From the NCBI GenBank assembly GCA_963849695.1, contig CAWKIT010000011.1, positions 248,001 to 312,000 on the forward strand: 64,000 bases of DNA, read 5' to 3'. The notes below the pieces were generated by a model, which did not search any database, had not been told where the DNA came from, and was given only the letters and a program-made list of their open reading frames with translations. Of the stretch, positions 19,428 through 28,098 are shown one piece after another. Within the stretch, counting starts at the first letter, position 1. Each line of letters opens with the position of its first letter. Position numbers and translations under genes: made by a program. This DNA is from DASSUW01 sp963849695 (lineage in GTDB: Bacteria; Actinomycetota; Thermoleophilia; Solirubrobacterales; Solirubrobacteraceae).

Positions 19428-21083
19428 ATGGACGTCACGGCTGCCGGCCCCGCCCTCGTCGCCGGTCGCTACCGGCTGGGCCATCGGCTGGGGTCCGGCG
19501 GATTCGGGACCGTCTACGCGGCCCACGACGAGCGGCTCGACCGAGCGGTGGCACTGAAGCTGATCGCCTCCGACGGCCCGGCGCCGGAGCGCGCACAGCG
19601 CGAGGCCCTCGCGGCCGCCCGGCTGCACCACCGCGGGATCGTGGCGGTGTTCGACGCCGGTGACGCCCCCGAGGGCCGGTACCTGGTGTCCGAGCTCGTC
19701 CGCGGGCCCACGCTCGACGCGCTCGAGCGCGAAGGCGCGCTGAGCGACCGCGACGTCCTGCGCGTAGGCCTGGCGCTGGCCGATGCGCTCGAGCACGCGC
19801 ACGAGCGGGGCGTGATCCACCGCGACGTCAAGCCGCAGAACGTGATCGTGCCGGCCGACGGCGAGGGCGCCAAGCTGACCGACTTCGGCATCGCGCACCT
19901 GGCCGGCGACGAGCCGCTGACCCGGACCGGCGACGTGGTCGGCACGCTCGCCTACATGGCGCCGGAGCAGGCCGCCGGCGAGCGTATCGACGAGCGCACC
20001 GACCTCTACTCGCTCGCGCTCGTGCTGTACGAGGCGCTGACCGGCGCCAACCCGGTCCGCCGGCCGAGCCCGGCCGCCACGGCACGGCTCCTCGGCACGG
20101 TCCTGCCCGCGCTGCGCTCGCGCCGGCGCGACCTGCCGGCGCCGCTGTGCGCGGCGCTCGACCGCGCCCTCGCGCCCGCCCCCGACGATCGCGGAACGCT
20201 CGCCGAGCTCGCAGAAGCGCTCGCCGAGACGCTCCCGGAGGTGTCGGACGAGGGCGGCACGGTCGCGCCCCACCCGCTCGAGCGCGCCGGCCCCACATCG
20301 CCCGCGCTCGCCCGCCTGGCCGCCGGGCTCGCCGCCGCCGGCCTGACCGCGCTCGCGCTGGCCGCCGCCGCCGACCCGCCGCGCTGGGCCGGCGCGGCGA
20401 GCCCGCCGGCCGATCCGCTCGTGGGCCCGCTCGCCGGCGCGGCGCTGGCATGCCTTCTCGTCGCGATCCTCCCGCGCGCCGGGTGGCTGGTCGCCGCCGC
20501 CGGCTGCGTCGCCGCGCTCGCCGGCCCGTGGCCCGAGGCGGCCGCGCTCGTCGCGGCCGCGGCGGCCGTCGTCCCGCTGCTCCTGCGGCGGCACGGGCTC
20601 GCGTGGTCGCTACCGGCCGCCGCCCCCGCGCTCGGGCTGGCGACGCTCGCCGGCGCGTATCCGGCCGTCGCCGGCCGCGCTCGCGGCGCCTACACCCGCG
20701 CCGCGCTCGGCGCCGCCGGCCTGTGGTGGCTGCTGCTCGCCGAGCCGCTGCTGGACTCCAAGCTCGCCTTCGGCACGCCGCCGGACACCGCCGCGGACGT
20801 CCTCGAAGCGATCGCCACCTCCGGCGCGCTGCTGCTCGCGCCGCTGTGGGCGCTGGCGGCGCTGGTGCTGCCGTGGCTCGTCCCTGGCCGGACGCTCGCG
20901 GGCGACGTGGTCGGCGCCACGGTGTGGGCTGCCGGCCTGGCCGCCGCCACGGCGGCGATCGCCGGCTATACGGGCCTTCCGGAGCCGAGCAGCCTGGCCG
21001 CGGGCGCCGTCGCCGGCGCGGTGCTGGCGGTGATCGGTGCGCGGGCGCGGAATACTCTGAGTCCCGACGATGACCGCCCATGA
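19428..21083 (+). CDS. Ser/Thr protein kinase with multi-TM C terminus
   Basis: A 551-aa protein. The N-terminal kinase (about 13-270) is complete: GSGGFGTVYAAHD loop, VALKLI lysine, HRDVKPQN catalytic loop, DFGIAHL, and a Gly-Thr-x-x-Tyr-Met-x-Pro-Glu activation end. The C-terminal half is a run of about eight to ten Ala/Leu-rich TM helices with no PASTA or other sensor domain. That is unlike PknA/PknB, which have one TM. The ATG at 19428 is preceded by AAGGGGG; a TTG two codons earlier is possible. It heads the fhaA-fhaB-pstP-rodA/pbp-pknB cluster. Confidence 0.88.
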   Translation: MDVTAAGPALVAGRYRLGHRLGSGGFGTVYAAHDERLDRAVALKLIASDGPAPERAQREALAAARLHHRGIVAVFDAGDAPEGRYLVSELVRGPTLDALEREGALSDRDVLRVGLALADALEHAHERGVIHRDVKPQNVIVPADGEGAKLTDFGIAHLAGDEPLTRTGDVVGTLAYMAPEQAAGERIDERTDLYSLALVLYEALTGANPVRRPSPAATARLLGTVLPALRSRRRDLPAPLCAALDRALAPAPDDRGTLAELAEALAETLPEVSDEGGTVAPHPLERAGPTSPALARLAAGLAAAGLTALALAAAADPPRWAGAASPPADPLVGPLAGAALACLLVAILPRAGWLVAAAGCVAALAGPWPEAAALVAAAAAVVPLLLRRHGLAWSLPAAAPALGLATLAGAYPAVAGRARGAYTRAALGAAGLWWLLLAEPLLDSKLAFGTPPDTAADVLEAIATSGALLLAPLWALAALVLPWLVPGRTLAGDVVGATVWAAGLAAATAAIAGYTGLPEPSSLAAGAVAGAVLAVIGARARNTLSPDDDRP

Positions 21084-21110
21084 CCGGGTACCTATCCGTC
21101 CCAGCCGCCC

Positions 21111-21866
21111 ATGAGCGTCCTGCGTTCACTCGAATCCAAGCTCGCCGGCCTCGTGGAGGGGACGTTCTCGCGTGCCTTCAAGTCGGAGGTCCGGCCGGTC
21201 GAGATCGCGCGCAAGCTGGCGCGTGAGATGGACGAGCACCGTGTCCAGTCGCTGTCGCGGACCTACGCGCCGAACGAGTACGCGGTCTGGCTCTCGACCG
21301 ACGACCGCGAGCAGTTCGCAGGCTACGAGGACGAGCTCAAGCGCGAGCTGTCGGGCTACCTGCTCGAGCATGCGCGGCGCGAGCGGATCTCGCTCGTGAC
21401 GCGCCCGGCGATCGAGTTCCGCACCGACGACCAGCTGCGCCTCGGCGAGTTCGGGATCCAGGCGCGCCTGGTCAGGCCGCCGCAGCGCGCCGAGGAGTCG
21501 CCGAGCCAGGGCGACCACAGCCACACGATGGTCTACACGGCGGCCGACCGGCTGGCCGAGCCGCTGCGGGAGCCCGATCTCCGCCGCGGCAGCGCCCGCC
21601 TGCGCGTGGACGGGCGGACCGAGATCCTGGACGCCAAGGGCGCGGTGCTCGGCCGCTCGCGCGACGCCGACGTCACGCTCGAGGATCCGAACGTCTCGCG
21701 CCGCCACGCCGAGGTGCGCCCGTCGGGGGGCTCGTGGATCGTCCGCGACCTCGGGTCGACCAACGGGGTCAAGGTCAACGGCCGCCGCATCCAAGGCCCG
21801 CAGTCGCTTCGCCCCGGCGACACGATCGAGCTCGGCACCGCCCGCGTCACCTTCGAGCTGGAGTAG
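21111..21866 (+). CDS. fhaA: FhaA-like protein (DUF3662 + FHA)
   Basis: A 251-aa phosphothreonine-reader protein. The N-terminal DUF3662 domain (1-125) starts MSVLRSLESKLAGLVEGTFSRAF; an acidic/polar linker follows, then an FHA domain (about 165-250) with the ligand-binding GRSRDADV, SRRHAEV and STNGVKVNG. In mycobacteria FhaA binds a phosphorylated MviN/MurJ partner and modulates peptidoglycan synthesis. It is followed 4 bases later by fhaB. Confidence 0.9.
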   Translation: MSVLRSLESKLAGLVEGTFSRAFKSEVRPVEIARKLAREMDEHRVQSLSRTYAPNEYAVWLSTDDREQFAGYEDELKRELSGYLLEHARRERISLVTRPAIEFRTDDQLRLGEFGIQARLVRPPQRAEESPSQGDHSHTMVYTAADRLAEPLREPDLRRGSARLRVDGRTEILDAKGAVLGRSRDADVTLEDPNVSRRHAEVRPSGGSWIVRDLGSTNGVKVNGRRIQGPQSLRPGDTIELGTARVTFELE

Positions 21867-21870
21867 GAGA

Positions 21871-22350
21871 GTGGCGCTCGACCCGGTCGCCGTGGCGCTC
21901 AAGTTCGGCTTCCTGGCCGTGCTGTACCTGTTCCTGTTCTGGATGGCGCGCTCGGCGCTCAAGGACCTGCGGCGCGGCGCCCGGGAGCTCGCGCCCGCAT
22001 ACGAGGACGCCACCGGCATGCACCACGCGACGGCGGCGCTCAACGACGCACCCGCCGGCACCCCGAAGCTGCGGGTGGCGACCGCGGCCGGGCTGCGCGC
22101 CGGGTCGGCCTACGACCTCTCCGACGGCGCGCTGCTCGGGCGCGGCGACTCGGCCGACATCCGGCTCGAGGACACGTTCGCGTCGTCGGCCCATGCGCGG
22201 CTGGTGGCGGAGGGAGACGTGATCGTGCTCGAGGACCTCGGCTCGACCAACGGCACCTACCTCAACGGGGAGCCGCTCAGAGGCCCGCAACCGCTTCACG
22301 TTGGTGACAGCATCCGTATCGGGGATTCCGAGTTCACGTTCGAGCGATGA
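21871..22350 (+). CDS. fhaB: FhaB-like membrane-anchored FHA protein
   Basis: A 159-aa protein with an N-terminal TM helix (about 9-27, FGFLAVLYLFLFWMARSAL), then an FHA domain (about 75-155) with GRGDSADI, SSAHARL and STNGTYLNG. FhaB/FipA-type proteins link kinase signalling to the division and elongation machinery. It starts at GTG 21871 after fhaA and is separated from pstP by a strong inverted repeat. Confidence 0.88.
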   Translation: MALDPVAVALKFGFLAVLYLFLFWMARSALKDLRRGARELAPAYEDATGMHHATAALNDAPAGTPKLRVATAAGLRAGSAYDLSDGALLGRGDSADIRLEDTFASSAHARLVAEGDVIVLEDLGSTNGTYLNGEPLRGPQPLHVGDSIRIGDSEFTFER

Positions 22351-22365
22351 GTAACGTCGCACGTA

Positions 22366-22392
22366 GGTCACCGGGTGGGGTTTCCGGTGACC
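22366..22392 (+). promoter_or_regulatory. Inverted repeat before pstP
   Basis: GGTCACCGG (22366-22374) and CCGGTGACC (22384-22392) are perfect 9-base arms around GTGGGGTTT. The pstP ribosome site (GGAGGG) begins one base after the stem, so this hairpin could control translation or act as an operator or attenuator between fhaB and pstP. Confidence 0.55.
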
Positions 22393-22402
22393 GGAGGGCG
22401 AA

Positions 22403-23581
22403 ATGCTGATTATCTCCGACCACTTCCACGCCTCCGACGTCGGCCGGCAGCGTCAGGGCAACGAGGACAGCTACTTCGTCCGCGCGCCGCTGTTCGTCGT
22501 CGCCGACGGCATGGGCGGCGCCCAGGCCGGCGAGGTGGCGTCGGAGATGGCGGTCGAGTCGTTCGACCGCGGGCTGCCGGACGGCTCGCCGGCCGAGGCG
22601 CTCGTGCAGGTGATCGAGGACGCCAATCGCCGTATCCACGACCGCTCGCGCGCCGAGTCCCAGCGCGCCGGCATGGGCACCACGGTGACCGCCGCCTACG
22701 TCGGCGAGCAGGAGGTCACGATCGCGCACGTCGGCGACTCGCGCGCCTATCTGCTGCGCGGCGGCCGGCTCGAGCGCCTCACCCGCGACCACTCGCTGGT
22801 GGGCGAGCTGGTGGCCCGCGGCAAGCTGACCGAGGAGCAGGCCGAGACGCATCCCCAGCGCTCCGTCATCACCCGCGCGCTCGGCCCCGAGCCCGACGTG
22901 GAGGTCGACGTCCGGAGCTATCACGCCCGCGACGGCGACGTCATCATGGTGTGCTCGGACGGCCTCACCTCGATGGTCGCGGAGGCGGGCGTGACCGCGA
23001 TCCTCGAGGGCGCGGGCTCGCTCGACGAGGCCGGGCGCGAGCTGATCGCGGCCGCGAACGACGCCGGCGGCCGCGACAACATCACCGTGATCCTGTTCCG
23101 GCTCGAGGAGGTCGAGGGCGGCGAGGAGCCGGCCGCGGCGGAGCAGGAGACATGGGAGGGCGACGTGCCGCAGGAAGGCGGCCGTACGGGGACGATGGCG
23201 GTCGCCAAGCCGCGGGCCAGGCTGATCGAGGAGCCGCCGCGGACCGCGCCGTCGCCGACGGCCGGGAAACGCCGGCGCCGCGTACCCGTCGGCGTGATCG
23301 CTCTTCTGGTCGTGCTGCTGATCGTCGGCGCCGGGCTCTGGACCGCCTCGCGCGCCGTCTACTTCGTCGGGGTCGACGACCAGGGCGCGGTCGCCGTGTA
23401 CCAGGGCCTCCCGTACGAGCTGCCGTTCGGCCTCGAGCTGTACGACCGCTTCTACACGTCGGGCATCACGCTCGCCCAGGTCGCCGAGGACCGGCGTGCG
23501 ACGTTCACCGATCACAAGCTGCGGTCGAAGGACGACGCCGAGGACCTCGTGCGGAGGCTCGAGCGGGGCGAGGTCCAGTGA
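22403..23581 (+). CDS. pstP: PP2C-type Ser/Thr phosphatase PstP
   Basis: A 392-aa membrane phosphatase that reverses the kinases in this cluster. The PP2C catalytic domain (about 5-238) shows RQGNEDS, VADGMGGAQAGE, HVGDSRAYLLRGG and RDNITVILFR, with the metal-binding aspartates in place. A single TM helix (about 294-314) and a small extracellular tail follow. The ATG is preceded by GGAGGG. The stop overlaps the RodA start as GTGA. Confidence 0.93.
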   Translation: MLIISDHFHASDVGRQRQGNEDSYFVRAPLFVVADGMGGAQAGEVASEMAVESFDRGLPDGSPAEALVQVIEDANRRIHDRSRAESQRAGMGTTVTAAYVGEQEVTIAHVGDSRAYLLRGGRLERLTRDHSLVGELVARGKLTEEQAETHPQRSVITRALGPEPDVEVDVRSYHARDGDVIMVCSDGLTSMVAEAGVTAILEGAGSLDEAGRELIAAANDAGGRDNITVILFRLEEVEGGEEPAAAEQETWEGDVPQEGGRTGTMAVAKPRARLIEEPPRTAPSPTAGKRRRRVPVGVIALLVVLLIVGAGLWTASRAVYFVGVDDQGAVAVYQGLPYELPFGLELYDRFYTSGITLAQVAEDRRATFTDHKLRSKDDAEDLVRRLERGEVQ

Positions 23582-26280
23582 GCGCTCGCAACCGCGAGCT
23601 GCTCGCCCTCGTCCCCGCGTCACTCCTCCTGACGGCGGGCTTCGCGGCGATCTTCATCCAGGAGTCGGAGGTGCTCTCCGACATCTCGCTGACGTACGGC
23701 GCCTGGTTCCTCGGCCTCTGCTTCGCCGGCCACCTGTTCCTCCGCTTCACGCTGCCCTACGCCGACCCCTACATGTTCCCGCTGGTCGCCGTGCTCGCCT
23801 GCTTCGGCCTCGTGGTGATCTACCGGATCGACGAGGACCTGGCGCGCCAGCAGGCGACCTGGTTCGTGTTCGGGCTGCTGCTGTTCGGGCTCACGATCCT
23901 CCTTCTGCGCGACCTGCGAGTGCTCGAGCGCTACCGCTACACGATCGCGCTCGCCGGCCTCGTGCTGCTGTTCCTGCCGCGCGTGCCCGGGATCGGCCAG
24001 CAGGTCAACGGCGCCTACCTCGGCGTCGGCATCGGTCCGGTCTCGTTCCAGCCCGCCGAGTTCGGCAAGATCGCGATCATCGTCTTCCTCGCCGCGTACC
24101 TGCGCGACACGCGGCAGGTGCTGGTCCAGGGCTCGCGGCGCTTCCTGTTCGTCACGATCCCGCCGACGAAGCACTTCGGGCCGCTCCTCGTGGTGTGGGG
24201 CGCGGCGATGGTGATGCTCGTCTTCATCCGCGACCTCGGCTCGTCGGTGATGTACTTCGGCGGCTTCCTGGCGCTGCTCTACGTCGCCACCAACCGGCTG
24301 TCGTTCGTGGCGATCGGGATGGTGATGTTCGCGGCCGGGGCGTGGTTCTTCGCGTCCACGGTCAGCCACGTGCAGGAGCGCGTGGACATCTGGCTCGACC
24401 CGTTCAAGCCCGAGTGGGTCGAGCGCCAGGGCTACCAGATCGCGCAGTCGCTGTTCGCGCAGGCCGACGGCGGTCTGTTCGGGACCGGTCTCGGGGCCTC
24501 GCTGCTGGACGCCCCCGACGGCAACTCGCTGATCCCCGCGCCGCACACCGACCTGATCTACGCCGTCATCACGTCCGAGCTCGGGCTGGTCGGCGCCTGC
24601 GGGCTGGTCCTCGTCTACATGATGTTCGTCGAGCGCGGCTTCCGCACCGCGATGCTGGCGCCCGACTCGTTCTCGAAGCTGCTCGCCGCCGGGCTGAGCG
24701 CCGTGTTCGCGCTGCAGGTGTTCGTGATCGTCGGCGGCGTGACCAAGGTGATCCCGCTGACCGGCGTGACGTTGCCGTTCGTGTCCTACGGCGGGTCGTC
24801 GATCCTCGCCAACTTCGTGCTCCTGGCGCTGCTTCTGCTGGTGTCCGACCACGCCCGCCGCCCGGACGGCGCGATGGGCCGCGAGGAGGCCTCATCTGCG
24901 TTGAACACCCCGATCATCCGCCTGTTCGGGCTGTTCCTGGTGATGTTCGGGACGCTCGTGTTCGCCAGCTCGTGGTGGACGGTGTTCGGCGCCGACGGCC
25001 TTCGCGACAACCCCAACAACCGCCGCATCCTGTTCGAGGAGCAGCGGATCAAGCGCGGCATCATCCGCGCCTCCGACGGCCAGGTGCTGGCGGCCAACCG
25101 CGCGCTGCCGGGCGACCGCTACGAGCGCCGCTATCCGTCCGGCGAGCTGTTCTCGCACCCGGTCGGCTTCACGTCGCTCGACCGCGGGCGGATCGGCCTC
25201 GAGGAGTACTACAACGACCCCTTGACCGGCCGCCGGACCGACCCGATCGGCGCGCTCGAGCGCCTGCTCGGGCCGCGCGACGTCGGCGACGACCTGCGCA
25301 CCGCGCTCTCGCCCGAGGGCCAGGAGGCCGCGTACGCCGGCCTCGGCGACCGCAACGGCGCCGTCGTGGCGCTCGACGTCGAGACCGGCGCCGTGCTCGT
25401 GCTCGCCGCCACGCCGACCTTCGACCCGACCGACCCCGAGAACGCCAAGACCTTCAACCGCGCCACCCAGGGCCGCTTCCCGCCGGGCTCGACCTTCAAG
25501 GCCGTGACCGCCGCCGCGGCGCTCGACAGCGGCCGCTACGAGCCCGACTCGACGGTGAGCGGGGAGAACGGGAAGGTGATCTCCGGCACGCCGCTGGACA
25601 ACTTCGGCGGCGAGGACTTCGGGCAGATCGATCTCACCACCGCGCTCACGAACTCGGTGAACACGGCCTGGGCCGGGATCGCCGAGGATCTCGGCAAGGG
25701 CACCATGGCCGAGTACATGCGCAAGTTCGGGTTCTACGAGGACCCGCCGATGGACTATCCGGACGAGCAGATGGTCCCGAGCGGCGAGTACGGCCCGCGC
25801 GGGCGGGTGCTGAACCCGACCTCGAACCAGATCGACGTCGGCCGCATGGCGATCGGTCAGGACAAGCTGCTCGCCACTCCGCTGCAGATGGCGACCGTCG
25901 CGCAGACGATCGCGAACGGCGGCATGCGGATGGAGCCGCGGCTCGTGGCGCAGATCCGCGACCCTGACGGCCGCGTGATCGACGAGCCGCTGCCCGAGGA
26001 GGCCGAGCGCGTGATGTCAGAGGACACGGCGTCCAAGCTCACCGCCATGATGCGCAACGTGGTCGAACAGGGCACCGGCACATCCGCGCAGCTCGAGGGC
26101 GTCGACGTGTCGGGCAAGACCGGCACCGCCGAGGTCGGTGACGGCACCGACGACCTCTGGTTCATCGGCTTCACCGACCGCTTCGCCGTGTGCGCGATGC
26201 TCGAGCGCCAGACGGGCGGCACCGGCGGCGGCGACGCCGCTCCCATCGCGGCGCAGGTCCTGAAGGCGCTGGGCGCATGA
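23578..26280 (+). CDS. RodA-type SEDS glycosyltransferase joined in frame to a class B penicillin-binding protein
   Basis: One 900-aa frame. Residues 1-441 are a SEDS polymerase (RodA/FtsW) with many TM helices and SEDS landmarks such as QVNGAYLGVGIGPVSFQPAE, FGTGLGASL and LPFVSYGGSS. Residues 442-900 are a class B PBP transpeptidase: a TM, RGIIRASDGQVLA, then SxxK at Ser638 (STFK), SxN at 693-695 (SVN) and KTG at 847-849. Together they polymerise and cross-link peptidoglycan for elongation; related bacteria have separate rodA and pbpA. An internal TTG (24901) behind GAGGAGG looks like a normal pbpA start, and TTGA there would give the usual overlap if one base near the rodA end were wrong. 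So this is either a real fusion or an indel artefact. Confidence 0.8.
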   Translation: MSARNRELLALVPASLLLTAGFAAIFIQESEVLSDISLTYGAWFLGLCFAGHLFLRFTLPYADPYMFPLVAVLACFGLVVIYRIDEDLARQQATWFVFGLLLFGLTILLLRDLRVLERYRYTIALAGLVLLFLPRVPGIGQQVNGAYLGVGIGPVSFQPAEFGKIAIIVFLAAYLRDTRQVLVQGSRRFLFVTIPPTKHFGPLLVVWGAAMVMLVFIRDLGSSVMYFGGFLALLYVATNRLSFVAIGMVMFAAGAWFFASTVSHVQERVDIWLDPFKPEWVERQGYQIAQSLFAQADGGLFGTGLGASLLDAPDGNSLIPAPHTDLIYAVITSELGLVGACGLVLVYMMFVERGFRTAMLAPDSFSKLLAAGLSAVFALQVFVIVGGVTKVIPLTGVTLPFVSYGGSSILANFVLLALLLLVSDHARRPDGAMGREEASSALNTPIIRLFGLFLVMFGTLVFASSWWTVFGADGLRDNPNNRRILFEEQRIKRGIIRASDGQVLAANRALPGDRYERRYPSGELFSHPVGFTSLDRGRIGLEEYYNDPLTGRRTDPIGALERLLGPRDVGDDLRTALSPEGQEAAYAGLGDRNGAVVALDVETGAVLVLAATPTFDPTDPENAKTFNRATQGRFPPGSTFKAVTAAAALDSGRYEPDSTVSGENGKVISGTPLDNFGGEDFGQIDLTTALTNSVNTAWAGIAEDLGKGTMAEYMRKFGFYEDPPMDYPDEQMVPSGEYGPRGRVLNPTSNQIDVGRMAIGQDKLLATPLQMATVAQTIANGGMRMEPRLVAQIRDPDGRVIDEPLPEEAERVMSEDTASKLTAMMRNVVEQGTGTSAQLEGVDVSGKTGTAEVGDGTDDLWFIGFTDRFAVCAMLERQTGGTGGGDAAPIAAQVLKALGA

Positions 26281-28097
26281 CGCAGCGCCTCGAGCCCGAC
26301 ACCGTGATCGACGACCGCTACCGCGTCGTCAAGCGGCTCGGGTCGGGCGGCATGGCCGACGTCTACTGCGCCGAGGACTCCCAGCTGGGCCGCCGCGTCG
26401 CGCTCAAGGTGCTGAACATGCGGTTCGCCGAGGACCGCGGGTTCGTCGAGCGGTTCCACCGCGAGGCCTCGAGCGCGGCCGGCCTCCAGCACCCGAACAT
26501 CGTCGCGATCTTCGACCGCGGCGAGTGGGACGGGACCTACTACATCGCGATGGAGTTCGTCGAGGGCCGGACGCTCAAGGAGATCGTCCTCGAGAAGGGC
26601 CTCGCGCCGCCCGACGCCGCGATCGACATCACGCTCCAGATCCTGCGCGCGGCCCGCTACGCCCACAAGAGCGGGATCGTGCATCGCGACATCAAGCCGC
26701 ACAACGTGCTGATCGACCAGGAAGGGCGAGTGCGCGTAGCCGACTTCGGGATCGCACGCGCCGGCACGTCGGACATGACGGAGACCGGCTCGATCATGGG
26801 CACGGCGCAGTACATCTCGCCCGAGCAGGCGCAGGGGCGGCCGGTCGACGCCCGCTCCGACCTGTACTCGATCGGCGTGGTGCTGTACGAGCTGCTGACC
26901 GGGCGCGTGCCGTTCGACGCCGAGTCGCCGGTGACGGTCGCGCTCATGCAGGTCAACGAGCCGCCGATCCCGCCCATGGAGATCAAGCCGGACATCCCCC
27001 CGGCGCTCGACGCGATCGTCATGCGCGCGATCGAGAAGGACCCGGCGCGGCGGTTCGCCGACGCCGACGAGTTCATCGCCGCGCTCGAGTCGGCGCGCCA
27101 GGCCCCGCAGCAGGTGATCGCGCCACCGCCGGTGGTCGAGGAGGTGGTGGTGGAGGAGCCCCGGAGCCGGTGGTGGCTGTGGCTGCTGATCCTGCTCGCG
27201 CTCGCCGCGATCGCGCTCGGGGTCTACCTGCTGCTGCGGCCCGAGCAGCTCACGGTGCCGGACGTGATCGGCCGCGAGTCGGCGACCGCCACGCAGATCC
27301 TCCAGAACCGCGGCTTCGAGGTGGACATCGTCAACGTCGAGAACCCGCAGGTCGAGCGCAACACCGTGGCGGCGCAGGATCCGCGGCCGAACACGCAGGC
27401 CCCCGAGGGCTCGACGGTGACGATCAACGTGTCGACCGGCCCCGGGGAGGCCACGGTGCCCACCGTCGCCGGCTTGCCGACCGACGAGGCGGAGGCCCAG
27501 TTGAGCGATGCCGGCTTCGAGACCCGGGTCGAGCGCCAGTTCTCGAACCGGGTCGCGAGCGGCCGCGTGATCGGGACCCAGCCGGAGGCGGGCAGCGTGG
27601 TCGAGCGTGGCACCGCCGTGGTGCTCCTCGTCTCGCGCGGCGTCGAGCAGGTGGCGGTGCCGGACGTCGTCGGCGCGAGCGAGGACGACGCCCGTGCTGC
27701 GCTCGAAGACGCCGGTCTGAGTGCCGGGAACGTCACGGAGCAGGAGAACGCCGACGAGGAGCCCGGCACCGTGCTCGAGCAGGACCCGGCCGCCGGCGGG
27801 GAGGTCGACCGCGGCTCGGCGGTCAACCTCGTGGTGGCGGCGGCGCCCCCCGAGGTCGAGGTGCCGGACGTGCTCGAGCTGCCGGAGGACGACGCGCGCT
27901 CGGACCTCGAGGACGCCGGCTTCCAGGTGCGGGTGAGCGATCAGACGGTCGACGACCCGGCCGAGGACGGCGTCGTGCAGGACCAGGCGCCCGGCCCCGG
28001 CGAGGAGCGTGCCGAGGGGTCGACGGTCCGGATCACGGTCGGCCGGCTCGAGGAGGCGACGCCGACGGCGACGGCGACGGCGACGCCCGAGCCTTGA
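26277..28097 (+). CDS. pknB: PASTA-domain Ser/Thr kinase PknB
   Basis: A 606-aa receptor kinase that senses muropeptides/lipid II and phosphorylates growth regulators. The kinase domain (about 12-275) is complete: GSGGMADVYCAED, HRDIKPHNVL, DFGIAR, and the GTAQYISPEQ activation segment. A TM helix at about 300-322 is followed by four PASTA repeats (about 325-594), each starting with a V-P-(D/T)-V motif (VPDVIG, VPTVAG, VPDVVG, VPDVLE). It ends in a Thr/Ala tail encoded by repeated ACGGCG triplets. The ATG overlaps the PBP stop as ATGA. Confidence 0.95.
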   Translation: MTQRLEPDTVIDDRYRVVKRLGSGGMADVYCAEDSQLGRRVALKVLNMRFAEDRGFVERFHREASSAAGLQHPNIVAIFDRGEWDGTYYIAMEFVEGRTLKEIVLEKGLAPPDAAIDITLQILRAARYAHKSGIVHRDIKPHNVLIDQEGRVRVADFGIARAGTSDMTETGSIMGTAQYISPEQAQGRPVDARSDLYSIGVVLYELLTGRVPFDAESPVTVALMQVNEPPIPPMEIKPDIPPALDAIVMRAIEKDPARRFADADEFIAALESARQAPQQVIAPPPVVEEVVVEEPRSRWWLWLLILLALAAIALGVYLLLRPEQLTVPDVIGRESATATQILQNRGFEVDIVNVENPQVERNTVAAQDPRPNTQAPEGSTVTINVSTGPGEATVPTVAGLPTDEAEAQLSDAGFETRVERQFSNRVASGRVIGTQPEAGSVVERGTAVVLLVSRGVEQVAVPDVVGASEDDARAALEDAGLSAGNVTEQENADEEPGTVLEQDPAAGGEVDRGSAVNLVVAAAPPEVEVPDVLELPEDDARSDLEDAGFQVRVSDQTVDDPAEDGVVQDQAPGPGEERAEGSTVRITVGRLEEATPTATATATPEP

Positions 28098-28098
28098 C

